From Ignavibacteriota bacterium (lineage in GTDB: Bacteria; Bacteroidota; Ignavibacteria; UBA10030), in contig PMZI01000026.1 in assembly GCA_003170475.1 (NCBI GenBank), positions 66,308 through 127,170 on the forward strand: a DNA stretch of 60,863 nt. The letters run 5' to 3'. The notes beneath the pieces are model-generated. The model was not told the origin of the DNA and made no database searches. It saw only the letters and a list, made by a program, of their open reading frames with translations. Made by a program: the position numbers and the translations under genes. Below, one piece after another: positions 8,207 to 17,204 of the stretch (position 1 is its first letter; every line of letters starts with the position of its first letter).

Positions 8207-8841
8207 AACGAATGACTGTTGTGATGTTGATGCTTACGATATTCCTCGGCGCACTTGCTTTCGCGCAACAGGATCCTCAGAAAGCCCCCGCGCCAGCGGC
8301 AGGAAAAATGGGGAGAATGGAGATGATGAAGGGAATGATGCAGGGGAAAGGCGGTCCGGGCGGCATGATGGGACTTATGAAATTGACGGATGAGCAAAGG
8401 ACGAAAATCCAGGATCTTCGTCTTGCTCATCAGAAGGAAATGATTCCCATGCGCGCAGATCTTCAGAAGCTTCATGCAAACATGAAGCTCGAGATCACGG
8501 CGGACAAATTCAATGAAAGCAAAGTGAAGTCCATCCAGGGAGAGATCTCCAAGGTGATGAATGAGATGGCTTCGAAAATGATTCTTCATCAACGAGCGGT
8601 GAGGGATCTTCTTACACCCGAACAGAAAAAGCAGTTCGACGAACGAATTCTCTCTGGTGGCATGATGGGAAATCGCGGAGGCATGCGCGGAGGAATGGTG
8701 GGTCCGGATAAGATGATGCAACGTGGTGGGAGAATGGCACCGGGCCGTGGAATGGGAATGCACAAAGGTATGCCAGGAATGGGTGGCCCGATGACGGGCG
8801 GCGACGGCATGGGTGAGTGCAAATGTGAGAAAATGAAATAA
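8203..8841 (+). CDS. Methionine-rich Spy/CpxP-like periplasmic protein
   Basis: 212 residues. Signal peptide 1-21 (ends LAFAQ). A short Met/Gly-rich segment (KMGRMEMMKGMMQGK, about 35-49) precedes a Spy-like helical core with the two LTxxQ-type motifs, LTDEQR (about 62) and LTPEQK (about 140). The last 60 residues are a low-complexity Gly-Met-Arg tail closing with C-x-C-E (CKCEK). Spy/CpxP proteins are ATP-independent periplasmic chaperones. The Met-rich arms plus terminal CxC look suited to Cu(I)/Ag(I) binding, which is inference. It is the last gene of the sigma-factor cassette and is followed directly by a terminator. Confidence 0.82.
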   Translation: MKRMTVVMLMLTIFLGALAFAQQDPQKAPAPAAGKMGRMEMMKGMMQGKGGPGGMMGLMKLTDEQRTKIQDLRLAHQKEMIPMRADLQKLHANMKLEITADKFNESKVKSIQGEISKVMNEMASKMILHQRAVRDLLTPEQKKQFDERILSGGMMGNRGGMRGGMVGPDKMMQRGGRMAPGRGMGMHKGMPGMGGPMTGGDGMGECKCEKMK

Positions 8842-8862
8842 CCTCCCGCAACTTCACCAAAG

Positions 8863-8900
8863 AATCCCGATCGGTTGTCGCCGGTCGGGATTTTTCTTTT
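8863..8900 (+). terminator. Rho-independent terminator of the sigma-factor cassette
   Basis: AATCCCGATCGG (8863-8874) pairs with CCGGTCGGGATT (8881-8892) in a 12-bp stem with one T-G wobble and a 6-nt loop, followed by a T-rich run to 8900. It starts 21 nt after the stop codon of the Spy-like gene. Confidence 0.9.
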
Positions 8901-8996
8901 CCCAGTAATACCACTCGTGACATTCGTGTTGCCTTTCAGAGCATACTCTAGTAGTTTTCCTCTGTTGCTCCTTTCTCTCACTGTTGCGGAGGCACC

Positions 8997-11708
8997 GTGT
9001 CGAGATCCTTCCTTGCAAGAACAATCCGGCTAGTTCTCTTCGTATCGCTTACATCCATCGCCAATCTGCTCGGTCAGGGAAAAGTGTATCTCGTCCTTGG
9101 ATCAGACACGGCAATTTGGGATGGAATGGGCGTTGACAGGTTCAACGATACCTATGCTGACGCACTTTTCACGGATCCAACGAACAATGCTTACAAAGTG
9201 ATGGATCCATCGTTTCGCACACCTCTGGTTGATTCGTATGGTCAGACGATAAAGTTCACGTGGTGGATGATGGGAGGGAATATCTTTCGGTATGCGACGA
9301 ATAGGAACTACCCTGTGCCAAATATCATGACGCTGTATTTGATGAGGAAATATCACGGAGAGGCCATAAAGAAATTCGGCGATGAGATCACGATGCACTA
9401 CCATACGTTCGTGTGGACGGACTACGACAAGGACGGGGTTTTCTGGTGGAATCAGGCGCACAAATTCACTGAAAGCCAGGACGATTTTGATGTCACCCTC
9501 GCACAATATCTGCTCGAAGAATACACCTTTCCGGTTTCATTTCGCAGTGGGTGGCACTACATGGACAACGACTGGCAGCGGTATCTCGATACGCTTCTTC
9601 CTTTTTCCATGCATGACGATTGGCCGAATGTCCGCGTCACCACCGTCGAGCCGATTGACAACGTCTATGATTGGTCAAAATCGTCCAAGGAATGGGTACC
9701 GTTCCATCCATCATATGATAATTACCAACTTCCAGGTTCTTTGAGAGGATGGAATCTCCGATCGACTCACATCGGAGGTGTTGATTCGGCCGCTATGGTG
9801 GCCATCTTCGCCAAGGCGAATGCCGGTGTGGACCAGGTTGCTTGCCTGTGGGGGCACCTGCCGGAGGTCGACTTCCCTGATAACATGCAGAAGATCGACA
9901 GGCTTGCACACATTGCAGCCCTAAAGTATCCTGCCGTCAAGTTTCGCTATTGCACGGCCGTCGAAGCAATGCAACGGTGGCGTGGTACCACCGATGTCAC
10001 TCCTCCCGTTGTCAACATAAGTGAGCGGAGGGTCGGCGAAAATGTCACGTTTGTCATCACCACGAATGAACCTATTTTCCAGCCGCAGCCGTTTGTGGCC
10101 GTGAAGGATCTATATGAGCGGTACTCCCACGTGGCTGCCCGGCAAACGGGAACCAATGAATGGACCACTGACGCGGTCGCGGCGAGTTCTCTCGCAAAAG
10201 TCGGTGTGGCAGCGACCGACACGTCGGGTAATCTCCAGACAGCATTCCTCCGGTATCTGCCTGATGATCAGTATGTTGACAACCGGGATGCCGGCTACTC
10301 TGAATCTGCCGGGACATGGACAACAACCCAGACTCGGGCTTGGGGGATTGATGCACGGACGGCTACCCTCGGGGCGGCGGATTCTGCCAAGGCTCAATGG
10401 AAGCCTACGATCACGCAATCCGGACTTTATAATATCTTCGTGCAGGTTCCTTCCATTTCAAATGCTGCCGGCAAGGCGTCGTTCCTCATCTACAACAAGG
10501 GAGTGGTCAGTCAAAACGTCTCATTCGACAAGCCGGTCCCTTCAGGGGATTGGGTTTATCTTGCGACATCACAGCTTGATATAGGAGGAAGCCCGGCAGT
10601 CGAGATGGTCGTCAAGGGGGAGGGTCAATCAGGCAAAGTTGTGTCAGCTGACGTGGTGAAAATAACGCCTCTCGTGAGACAGAAACAGATCGCTGTCGAT
10701 AGGATGGCGGTGGATTTTGGTGATGTAAGCGAGATGGATACGACCTGGTATACACTGACCGTCCGAAATCTGGGTACGCTCGACCTCACGATACGATCCG
10801 TCGCTTCAAAGACGACCGCAATATTTCCCGTGACGATGTTTCCACTTGTTGTACCCAGGATGCAATCAGCCTTGTTGACGATCGCTTGTTTTTCAGCCAT
10901 CCCCAAGACCATTGCTGACACCATGTTCATCGCAAGTGATGATCCGCTGCAGCCGAGCCTCGGCATCCAGGTCTCTGCTAGGGTGGCCGGCTACTTCACT
11001 GCAATCGACAACGAGGATGGGATACACTACAAAGAGTATGGGACGTGGAACTTCAGTAACGCGCAAGCATACGGAACTACCAGCCGCTATGCATCCCTCG
11101 GTACGGGAGCTTATGCCCGATTCTTTGTGTCGTTACCCAAAGCGGGATTGTATGACATACAGATGATTGTTCCGAAAACCGTGAATGCCTCGACCGGCGC
11201 GAAATATGTCCTTTCGGTCAACGGCTCGAGGATTGACAGCACAGTGGTTGATCAGAACGTCGGGAGCGGCGCATGGGTAACGTTACTCACAAAGTCTCTC
11301 CCGGCCTTCACGCCGATTGATGTTACTGTCAGCGATGTTGCTGGACCGTCAGGCTCGGCGATTGTGTTACGAGCGGATGCGATCAAGTTCATCATGCGAA
11401 CCGGGGCGACGAGTGCCGAGTCGAATGCTCAATCTTCGATACCTGAATCGTTTGCGCTGGAGCAGAATCACCCGAATCCGTTCAATCCGTCGACGGTCGT
11501 TGGATATGCCGTTCCGAAATCAAGCTATATCACACTGAAGGTGTACGATCTGCTCGGACGCCAGGTTGCTGTTTTGTTTGAAGGAATGGCAGCGCCCGGA
11601 TGGTACACCGTGAATTTCCAGGGTACCAATCTGCCGAGCGGTACCTACCTCTGTCGCCTGGAGGCAGGCGGATTCGTCCAGACCAAAAAAATGCTGCTAC
11701 TGAAGTAG
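8997..11708 (+). CDS. Secreted multidomain protein with type IX sorting domain
   Basis: 903 residues, GTG start after GCGGAGG. Signal peptide about 1-26. Residues about 28-335 form a domain with HYHTFVWTD (near 137) and repeated Asp/His/Trp motifs that resembles polysaccharide-deacetylase-like folds only loosely. About 340-415 is a beta-sandwich. About 421-560 and 665-802 are two related beta-sandwich modules resembling the golvesin C-terminal/xly type (YVDNRDAGY; ADVVKI or ADAIKF endings). About 561-664 is an ASPM/SPD-2/Hydin-like 'choice-of-anchor' module. About 815-903 is the T9SS type A sorting domain with HPNPFNPST and a KVYDLLG strand. A cell-surface or secreted carbohydrate-active role is likely; the enzymatic activity is not established. 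Confidence 0.8.
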   Translation: MSRSFLARTIRLVLFVSLTSIANLLGQGKVYLVLGSDTAIWDGMGVDRFNDTYADALFTDPTNNAYKVMDPSFRTPLVDSYGQTIKFTWWMMGGNIFRYATNRNYPVPNIMTLYLMRKYHGEAIKKFGDEITMHYHTFVWTDYDKDGVFWWNQAHKFTESQDDFDVTLAQYLLEEYTFPVSFRSGWHYMDNDWQRYLDTLLPFSMHDDWPNVRVTTVEPIDNVYDWSKSSKEWVPFHPSYDNYQLPGSLRGWNLRSTHIGGVDSAAMVAIFAKANAGVDQVACLWGHLPEVDFPDNMQKIDRLAHIAALKYPAVKFRYCTAVEAMQRWRGTTDVTPPVVNISERRVGENVTFVITTNEPIFQPQPFVAVKDLYERYSHVAARQTGTNEWTTDAVAASSLAKVGVAATDTSGNLQTAFLRYLPDDQYVDNRDAGYSESAGTWTTTQTRAWGIDARTATLGAADSAKAQWKPTITQSGLYNIFVQVPSISNAAGKASFLIYNKGVVSQNVSFDKPVPSGDWVYLATSQLDIGGSPAVEMVVKGEGQSGKVVSADVVKITPLVRQKQIAVDRMAVDFGDVSEMDTTWYTLTVRNLGTLDLTIRSVASKTTAIFPVTMFPLVVPRMQSALLTIACFSAIPKTIADTMFIASDDPLQPSLGIQVSARVAGYFTAIDNEDGIHYKEYGTWNFSNAQAYGTTSRYASLGTGAYARFFVSLPKAGLYDIQMIVPKTVNASTGAKYVLSVNGSRIDSTVVDQNVGSGAWVTLLTKSLPAFTPIDVTVSDVAGPSGSAIVLRADAIKFIMRTGATSAESNAQSSIPESFALEQNHPNPFNPSTVVGYAVPKSSYITLKVYDLLGRQVAVLFEGMAAPGWYTVNFQGTNLPSGTYLCRLEAGGFVQTKKMLLLK

Positions 11709-11891
11709 AGATCTTTCAATTTCATATTGCTTTCAGAAGCAGATACCGCATGTGCCCAAAGAACCTGACGTTCAAGCCCGTAGAAATATGGGCGTGCGAC
11801 TTTCGGCACTCATTCGCCCGACCCACAACTCACCAATCTATCAATTAACTAATCACCAGTTAACTACTTAACCAGTCACGAATCACCCGTC

Positions 11892-13937
11892 ATGTCCCTT
11901 CACTCCACAGTCTGCCCCAGGAATTGTTATAGCACGTGCAGCTTCAAGGTGCACGTTGAGAACGGTAGGATTGTGAACATGGAGCCGCATCCTGCGAACA
12001 GGGCGACGCCTGCAGGGGTCTGTCTCAAGGGGCTGAGCTACTTCGAGCGAGCTCATTCACCCGATAGAATTCTCTACCCAATGAAGAAGACTACAGGAGG
12101 AGGCTTCGAGAGAATCTCGTGGGATGAAGCATTGGGGACGATTTGTGGACGATTGAACTATTTCAAGGACAACTTTGGCCCCCACAGCATCCTGTTCTAC
12201 GAGTCGAGCGGGATGGCGGGAATGGTGAATGATTTCAGCAGCAAGTTCTGGGAAATGTTTGGAGGGGCCACAACCACGTACGGCAATCTTTGTTGGCCCG
12301 CGGGTCTGGAAGCTGTGAGATTGACACTGGGTGAGAACAAACACAATGTCCCCTGGGATATTGAAAACGCCGGACTCATCATCCTCTGGGGCAAAAACCC
12401 TGTTGAGACGAACATCCAGCAGATGATTTTCATTGAGAAGGCTCAGGCAAAAGGAGCCAAGCTTGTCGTCATCGATCCCAGGAGGTCACTCTCGTCCGAG
12501 AGAGCCGACATGCTGATTCAGCCGCGGCCGGGGACCGACGCAATCATCGCACTGGCTATCGCTGCTGAGCTGATTCGCAATGGATGGGTTGATCCCGGGT
12601 TCATCGACCGCAACGTTCTCGGGTTTGAAGATTTCAAATGCACTGTGAAGGATCTGACGCTCGAAAAGGCAGCGGACGTTGCAGGCGTGCCGGTGGAATT
12701 ACTGAAACAGCTCTCGTTCTACGTCGGGAACCTTAAGCCGATGACTATAGCACCCGGATACGGGATGCAGCGTTTTTCGAATGGCGGACAGACGATTCGC
12801 TCGATCCTCGCTCTGAACATCTTGACCGGCAATATCGGTAAGCCCGGTGCCTGCTTCCATTATGCAAACCTTCAGAGCTATGTGTTTGATCGAGTCAAAG
12901 AGCCATTGTCCTATTATCCGTCCATGGATTCAGACGGGGTTTTCAGGAGAGGAGTATCCAAAGCGAAGCTTGCAGCAGACATGGTTCGAATGAAAATCCC
13001 CGAACTAAAAATGATTTGGGTGGAAAGGGGCAATCCGGTAGCGCAGAATCCAGATTCGAATGCAACGTTGAAAGCATTGCGAAAACTCGACTTCAGAGTC
13101 GTCGTCGAACAATTTCTGACTGACACCGCTGCGGAAGCAGATATCATACTTCCGGCGAAAAACATGTTCGAGCAAACGGACATCATTGGCTCGTACTGGA
13201 ATCCCTACGTTCAGTTGAAACCCAAAATCCTGGAGCCGGATGGAGAAGTCAAGCCTGAGACAGAGATCTACTACCTTCTGGCGCAAAAGCTTGGATACTC
13301 AAAAGAGGAGATTTCGAAGTGGTTACCCGAGCCGGGCGATGAGAACATTCAAACCTACTTGAAGCAACGAATGAAGGACTTCCCTGAGCTACAGTGGGAG
13401 GAACTCATGGATGGTCCCGTCCTCGCTCCTGGCCTGGAAGAGATCGCCTTTTCAGACCAGAACTTCAAGACGCCATCAGGAAAGATTGAACTCAAATCGG
13501 ATTTGGCCAAAACGCTCTGGGGTGTTAATCCTCTGCCTACGTATGAAGAACTCATCGAAGGAGAGGAAAGACACAAGAAAGAATTTCCTCTTCAACTCCT
13601 CTCTCCGAATACGAAGAACCGGATTCACTCTCAGTTTGGCAATCTTGATATCATCAGGCAGTTTGCGCCGACTCCGACCTTGGAGATGAGTTCCTCCGAT
13701 GCTCTGGAGCGAGGAATCGCTGACGGAGAAATGGTCAGGGTATTCAACGCCAGAGGTGAGATGAAGGTATCGGTGAAGCTGAATTTCAGCATACGAAAAG
13801 GATGCGTATCGTACTACAATGGCTGGTGGCTTTCGGAGGGGGGCTCTCCGAACCTCTTCTCGAGAGGACGAGAGACCGATATGGGACACGGCTCAGCATT
13901 CCATGACACCCTGGTCGAAATTGAAAAAGTGAAATGA
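11892..13937 (+). CDS. Molybdopterin oxidoreductase, DMSO-reductase family catalytic subunit
   Basis: 681 residues. C8-x3-C12-x3-C16-x27-C44 binds an N-terminal [4Fe-4S] cluster. C134 in YGNLCWPAG lies where the Mo-coordinating residue of the family sits, so a Cys-ligated Mo (or W) is likely, as in polysulfide/thiosulfate reductases rather than Ser-ligated DMSO reductase. The C-terminal pterin-binding beta-barrel is at about 560-680. There is no twin-arginine leader: the protein begins four residues before the cluster region and no in-frame upstream start exists, so it should act in the cytoplasm. It overlaps the iron-sulfur/anchor gene by 4 nt. The substrate is unknown (sulfur compound, S- or N-oxide). 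Confidence 0.88.
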   Translation: MSLHSTVCPRNCYSTCSFKVHVENGRIVNMEPHPANRATPAGVCLKGLSYFERAHSPDRILYPMKKTTGGGFERISWDEALGTICGRLNYFKDNFGPHSILFYESSGMAGMVNDFSSKFWEMFGGATTTYGNLCWPAGLEAVRLTLGENKHNVPWDIENAGLIILWGKNPVETNIQQMIFIEKAQAKGAKLVVIDPRRSLSSERADMLIQPRPGTDAIIALAIAAELIRNGWVDPGFIDRNVLGFEDFKCTVKDLTLEKAADVAGVPVELLKQLSFYVGNLKPMTIAPGYGMQRFSNGGQTIRSILALNILTGNIGKPGACFHYANLQSYVFDRVKEPLSYYPSMDSDGVFRRGVSKAKLAADMVRMKIPELKMIWVERGNPVAQNPDSNATLKALRKLDFRVVVEQFLTDTAAEADIILPAKNMFEQTDIIGSYWNPYVQLKPKILEPDGEVKPETEIYYLLAQKLGYSKEEISKWLPEPGDENIQTYLKQRMKDFPELQWEELMDGPVLAPGLEEIAFSDQNFKTPSGKIELKSDLAKTLWGVNPLPTYEELIEGEERHKKEFPLQLLSPNTKNRIHSQFGNLDIIRQFAPTPTLEMSSSDALERGIADGEMVRVFNARGEMKVSVKLNFSIRKGCVSYYNGWWLSEGGSPNLFSRGRETDMGHGSAFHDTLVEIEKVK

Positions 13938-15283
13938 GAAAAGGATTCATCTTCGATCTGAACAAATGCGTTGGCTGTGAAGCCTGCGTTGTGGCATGCC
14001 AGATAGAGAACCATGAGACGCAGCGCGCATCGTGGCGCTCCATCACGACCTTCAACTCATTCCAGCACCCTGGATTGTCGCTCTTCTATTTTTCGTTAGC
14101 ATGCAACCATTGTGACGATCCGCTCTGTATGAACGGATGTCCAGCAAACGCATTCAGCATTGATCCTCTGTACCACACCGTCGACTATGATGAGGATCTC
14201 TGTATCGGTTGCCGTTATTGCACATGGACTTGTCCCTATGATGCTCCGAAATACGTCACGGCTCGTGGGACGATCGAAAAATGCACACTTTGCAAGGAGA
14301 GGATCATCGGAGGGAAGAAGCCCAACTGCGCAAATCTTTGTCCGACTGGAGCCCTCGACTTCGGCGACATCGAAAATAGAGTGGCAATTGACATCCCGGG
14401 GTTCATTGATAAAGGAATATGGCCGAGTATAAGAGTCGTTCCCTTGCGCAAGAAAGAGGGGCCAACGAGTGCGACGAGGCAACTGACGGAGAATGAAAGC
14501 GCGCTTTTTCAGGAGACGCAATTCAGAGGTGAACGGAAAACCAGTCTGAGGTCAGAATGGCCATTGATTCTTTTCACGCTCCTGGCGGCTCTGTTGTTTG
14601 CGGATGCGGCGGCCAAGTTGTTCGAGGTTCAAGTTCTTCCTCCATTGGCATTCATGGCTCTGGCGATTGCGGGGTTGGTCGTAAGCACCGCGCACCTTGG
14701 AAGGCCGGGGAGCGCATGGAGAGCGCTTTTGAACATCCGATCGTCCTGGCTCAGCAGAGAAATTGTAGCTTACACGATTTTCATCGGTTTATCGGGATAT
14801 TCCCTTCTTTTGCCAACCTCAGGGCTGCTGGCAATCCCGTGCATTCTCCTGGGGCTCGCAACACTTGTTTCAATCGACATGGTGTACGCCACGGTGGAGC
14901 GAAGGTACGTCCCTATTGAGAAGAGTGGAAGCGTAGCATTAACCGGCATCTTGTTTTTTGCAGTCCTGGCTCATATTTTACTTCTCTCTATTCCAATCTT
15001 GATTGGTAGCGGAGCGATCTACATCCGTGGAGCCCTGAAAACCAAAAGGAGATCCCTGCTGAGCCTCTTTGCTTCGGGAGTCAGGATCGCGGTGGGATTC
15101 GTTCTTCCTTTGCTGCTCCTGTGTGTGCACGCGAACCTGTGGCTCGTGGCGATGTTTGTGCTGATAGGAGAAAGCATCAATCGTGTGGAGTTTTATCTCG
15201 ACCTCGATGTTGCTACTCCTCGACGACAGATTGAGAAAGAACTTCTCAAGGAACTGGCAGTGCCAGTACGGGGGCAGTCATGA
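13934..15283 (+). CDS. Fused DmsB-like four-cluster ferredoxin and DmsC-like membrane anchor
   Basis: 449 residues. Residues 1-150 carry sixteen cysteines in DmsB order: C12/15/18/22, C57/60/65/69, C90/93/96/100 and C117/120/132/136, enough for four [4Fe-4S] clusters. Residues about 183-440 form eight hydrophobic helices like the DmsC quinol-oxidising anchor, with the STAHLGRP segment near 247 typical of that family. In E. coli these are separate polypeptides; here they are one. It should pass electrons from the quinone pool to the molybdenum subunit encoded just upstream (4-nt overlap). Its own stop overlaps the beta-lactamase start by 4 nt. Confidence 0.87.
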   Translation: MRKGFIFDLNKCVGCEACVVACQIENHETQRASWRSITTFNSFQHPGLSLFYFSLACNHCDDPLCMNGCPANAFSIDPLYHTVDYDEDLCIGCRYCTWTCPYDAPKYVTARGTIEKCTLCKERIIGGKKPNCANLCPTGALDFGDIENRVAIDIPGFIDKGIWPSIRVVPLRKKEGPTSATRQLTENESALFQETQFRGERKTSLRSEWPLILFTLLAALLFADAAAKLFEVQVLPPLAFMALAIAGLVVSTAHLGRPGSAWRALLNIRSSWLSREIVAYTIFIGLSGYSLLLPTSGLLAIPCILLGLATLVSIDMVYATVERRYVPIEKSGSVALTGILFFAVLAHILLLSIPILIGSGAIYIRGALKTKRRSLLSLFASGVRIAVGFVLPLLLLCVHANLWLVAMFVLIGESINRVEFYLDLDVATPRRQIEKELLKELAVPVRGQS

Positions 15284-16092
15284 ACAAGGGAATTTCGCGC
15301 CTGATTGAGGTTTTGGTTCTCGGAGCGTTGTGCACCATTGCGTTAGCGCAGCGGCCGAGTATCGAAGTGCGGGACGATTTCGCGAAATACTTCGAGCAGT
15401 TCCATGTTCTGGGTTCGTTTACGCTCTACGACCTGAAGCAGAACAAATGGATCTTAATGGACCAGGAACAGTGGAGGAAGCCTTTCACTCCGGCATCGAC
15501 GTTCAAAATATGCAACTCACTTATTGGACTTGAGACTGGCGTCATCAAGGATGAGAGCTTTGTCATGAAATGGGACGGAGTTGTCCAGGGTCGACCTGAA
15601 TGGAACAAAGACCATGATTTGAAGACCGCCTTTAAGAATTCCACGGTTTGGTACTACCAGGAACTTGCCCGGCGGGTCGGGGGCGAACGCATGAAGAAGT
15701 GGTTGAATCTCGTCGGCTACGGCAATGCGGACACGTCCGGAGGCATAGACAAGTTCTGGCTTTTGGGCGGATTGAGGATCACCCCTGAGCAACAAGTTCT
15801 TTTTCTGAGACGCCTGTACACGGGAGATCTGCCATTCTCCAAGCGGACGATGGACATTGTCAGGCGGATCATGATCGCGAAGGACACCATCACCTACACA
15901 CTCAGGGCCAAGACTGGTTGGAGTGATCAGGACGGCAAGGACATCGGATGGTATGTCGGCTATGTCCAAACGAAGAGCGATGTCTGCTTCTTCGCGACGT
16001 GTATCCAGCGTCCTCAATCCGACGAGCCGAGTTTTGCCGGCGCCAGAATTGAAATAACGCTCCGTATCTTGCGAGAGCTGAAAGTCCTATGA
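15280..16092 (+). CDS. Class D (OXA-type) beta-lactamase
   Basis: 270 residues with a signal peptide ending near residue 23 (IALAQ). All class D motifs are present: S73-T-F-K76 (acylated Ser and the Lys that is normally carbamylated), S121-T-V123, Y147-G-N149, W160 near the carboxylate site and K211-T-G213. The length matches OXA enzymes, so hydrolysis of penicillins in the periplasm is expected. The ATG lies inside the last codons of the DmsBC-like gene (ATGA overlap), so it is translationally coupled to a respiratory molybdoenzyme operon rather than flanked by mobile elements. This looks like a chromosomal, resident gene. A BlaR-type sensor fragment is less likely because no membrane helices precede it. 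Confidence 0.92.
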   Translation: MNKGISRLIEVLVLGALCTIALAQRPSIEVRDDFAKYFEQFHVLGSFTLYDLKQNKWILMDQEQWRKPFTPASTFKICNSLIGLETGVIKDESFVMKWDGVVQGRPEWNKDHDLKTAFKNSTVWYYQELARRVGGERMKKWLNLVGYGNADTSGGIDKFWLLGGLRITPEQQVLFLRRLYTGDLPFSKRTMDIVRRIMIAKDTITYTLRAKTGWSDQDGKDIGWYVGYVQTKSDVCFFATCIQRPQSDEPSFAGARIEITLRILRELKVL

Positions 16093-16195
16093 GAGTTGTC
16101 GTCGATGATATCTTGACCACGGGATCGAGGTCGAATCAAGGCGACCTGTTCTCTCAGTTCTCGTGCCATATCCGGAAATACAGGAGATTGTGCCC

Positions 16196-17029
16196 ATGAC
16201 TCGCATCATGATCTCGCTCACTTTGGGCTTGTGGTGTTACTGCGGACTTCTTTCGCAACCGCAGCCGCGCGCCTCCACAGGATGGAAACTAGTTTGGCAC
16301 GACGAATTTGAGGGCCGAAGCCTCGACACGAGCAAGTGGAACGTTCTCTTGCGAGAACACAGCAAGCACAACGAACTCCAATACTATCTTCCCGATGAAG
16401 TCTACGTTGAGAATGGCATTCTGCGACTCAGGAGCCGAGTCAGATCGTATGGGTCAATGAAGTACACGAGCGGCAGATTGGATACGAGAGGGAAGTTCGC
16501 TCCGGTCTACGGTCGATTTGAGATCCGGGCGAAGTTGCCGGCTGGCAAAGGACTTTGGCCCGCGCATTGGCTCTATCCTCAGAACCGCAACTGGCAAATG
16601 GAGTATCTGATGTCACAGGCGGTCGCAGAAGGGAAAGAACGGTTGATACCTGAGGAGCGCCCGTGGTACAGCGAAATTGATATCATGGAATACCTGGGCC
16701 ACGAACCCAACACCGTGTACGGTACGCTCCACTACTACACCTTCGACGGCACGAAAGAGACCAGTTCGGGAAAATGGATCGGGAATGTTGATTTCTCAAA
16801 GGACTTCCATCTCTACGCGCTGGAATGGGAGCCGGATTCAATTCGTTGGTACATCGACGGACAACTCATACATGCGACAACCGCCGGAATTCCTCACACT
16901 CCGCACTATCTCATACTGAATACTGCTGTGGGAGGTGCTTGGCCCGGAAATCCGGACTCGACGACCACCTTCCCTCAGTATCACGACATCGATTTTGTCC
17001 GAGTGTATCAAAAAAGTGGATACTTCTGA
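16196..17029 (+). CDS. Glycoside hydrolase family 16 beta-glucanase-like enzyme
   Basis: 277 residues from ATG 16196, chosen because it starts directly before a signal peptide (about 1-22); an earlier in-frame ATG at 16163 would place 11 residues in front. E160-I-D162-I-M-E165 is the GH16 catalytic signature E-x-D-x-x-E: nucleophile E160 and acid/base E165. WHDEFEG near residue 38 and the final DFVRVYQ strand are also typical. The fold is a single secreted jelly roll. Likely substrate is a beta-1,3 or mixed-linkage glucan such as laminarin, though GH16 also covers agarases and carrageenases. It follows the beta-lactamase by 103 nt. Confidence 0.9.
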   Translation: MTRIMISLTLGLWCYCGLLSQPQPRASTGWKLVWHDEFEGRSLDTSKWNVLLREHSKHNELQYYLPDEVYVENGILRLRSRVRSYGSMKYTSGRLDTRGKFAPVYGRFEIRAKLPAGKGLWPAHWLYPQNRNWQMEYLMSQAVAEGKERLIPEERPWYSEIDIMEYLGHEPNTVYGTLHYYTFDGTKETSSGKWIGNVDFSKDFHLYALEWEPDSIRWYIDGQLIHATTAGIPHTPHYLILNTAVGGAWPGNPDSTTTFPQYHDIDFVRVYQKSGYF

Positions 17030-17204
17030 GTATTCGAGGAGAAGTACGTCTTTGCATGAGGATTCGGAAAAAAACATGCTCCTTCGAGTGTAAGCATCCA
17101 TGATCGCGAGGGTTGTCGCGATGGAATCTTTCTCTCTCCGCGACTGTTTTGCAGATGCAGCGTATGGTGACCATTTTTTCATCTCTTGCGTAGGTGTTGT
17201 TCAC

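Noticed and set aside
11709-11891. Repeated TTAACTA/AACCAG-like words in the gap before the molybdoenzyme
   Set aside because: Short degenerate A/C/T-rich words without regular spacing; too weak for a repeat array or CRISPR.
15280-16092. Mobile resistance cassette
   Set aside because: No integron attC site, insertion sequence or composition shift is visible beside the beta-lactamase; it overlaps a resident respiratory gene.
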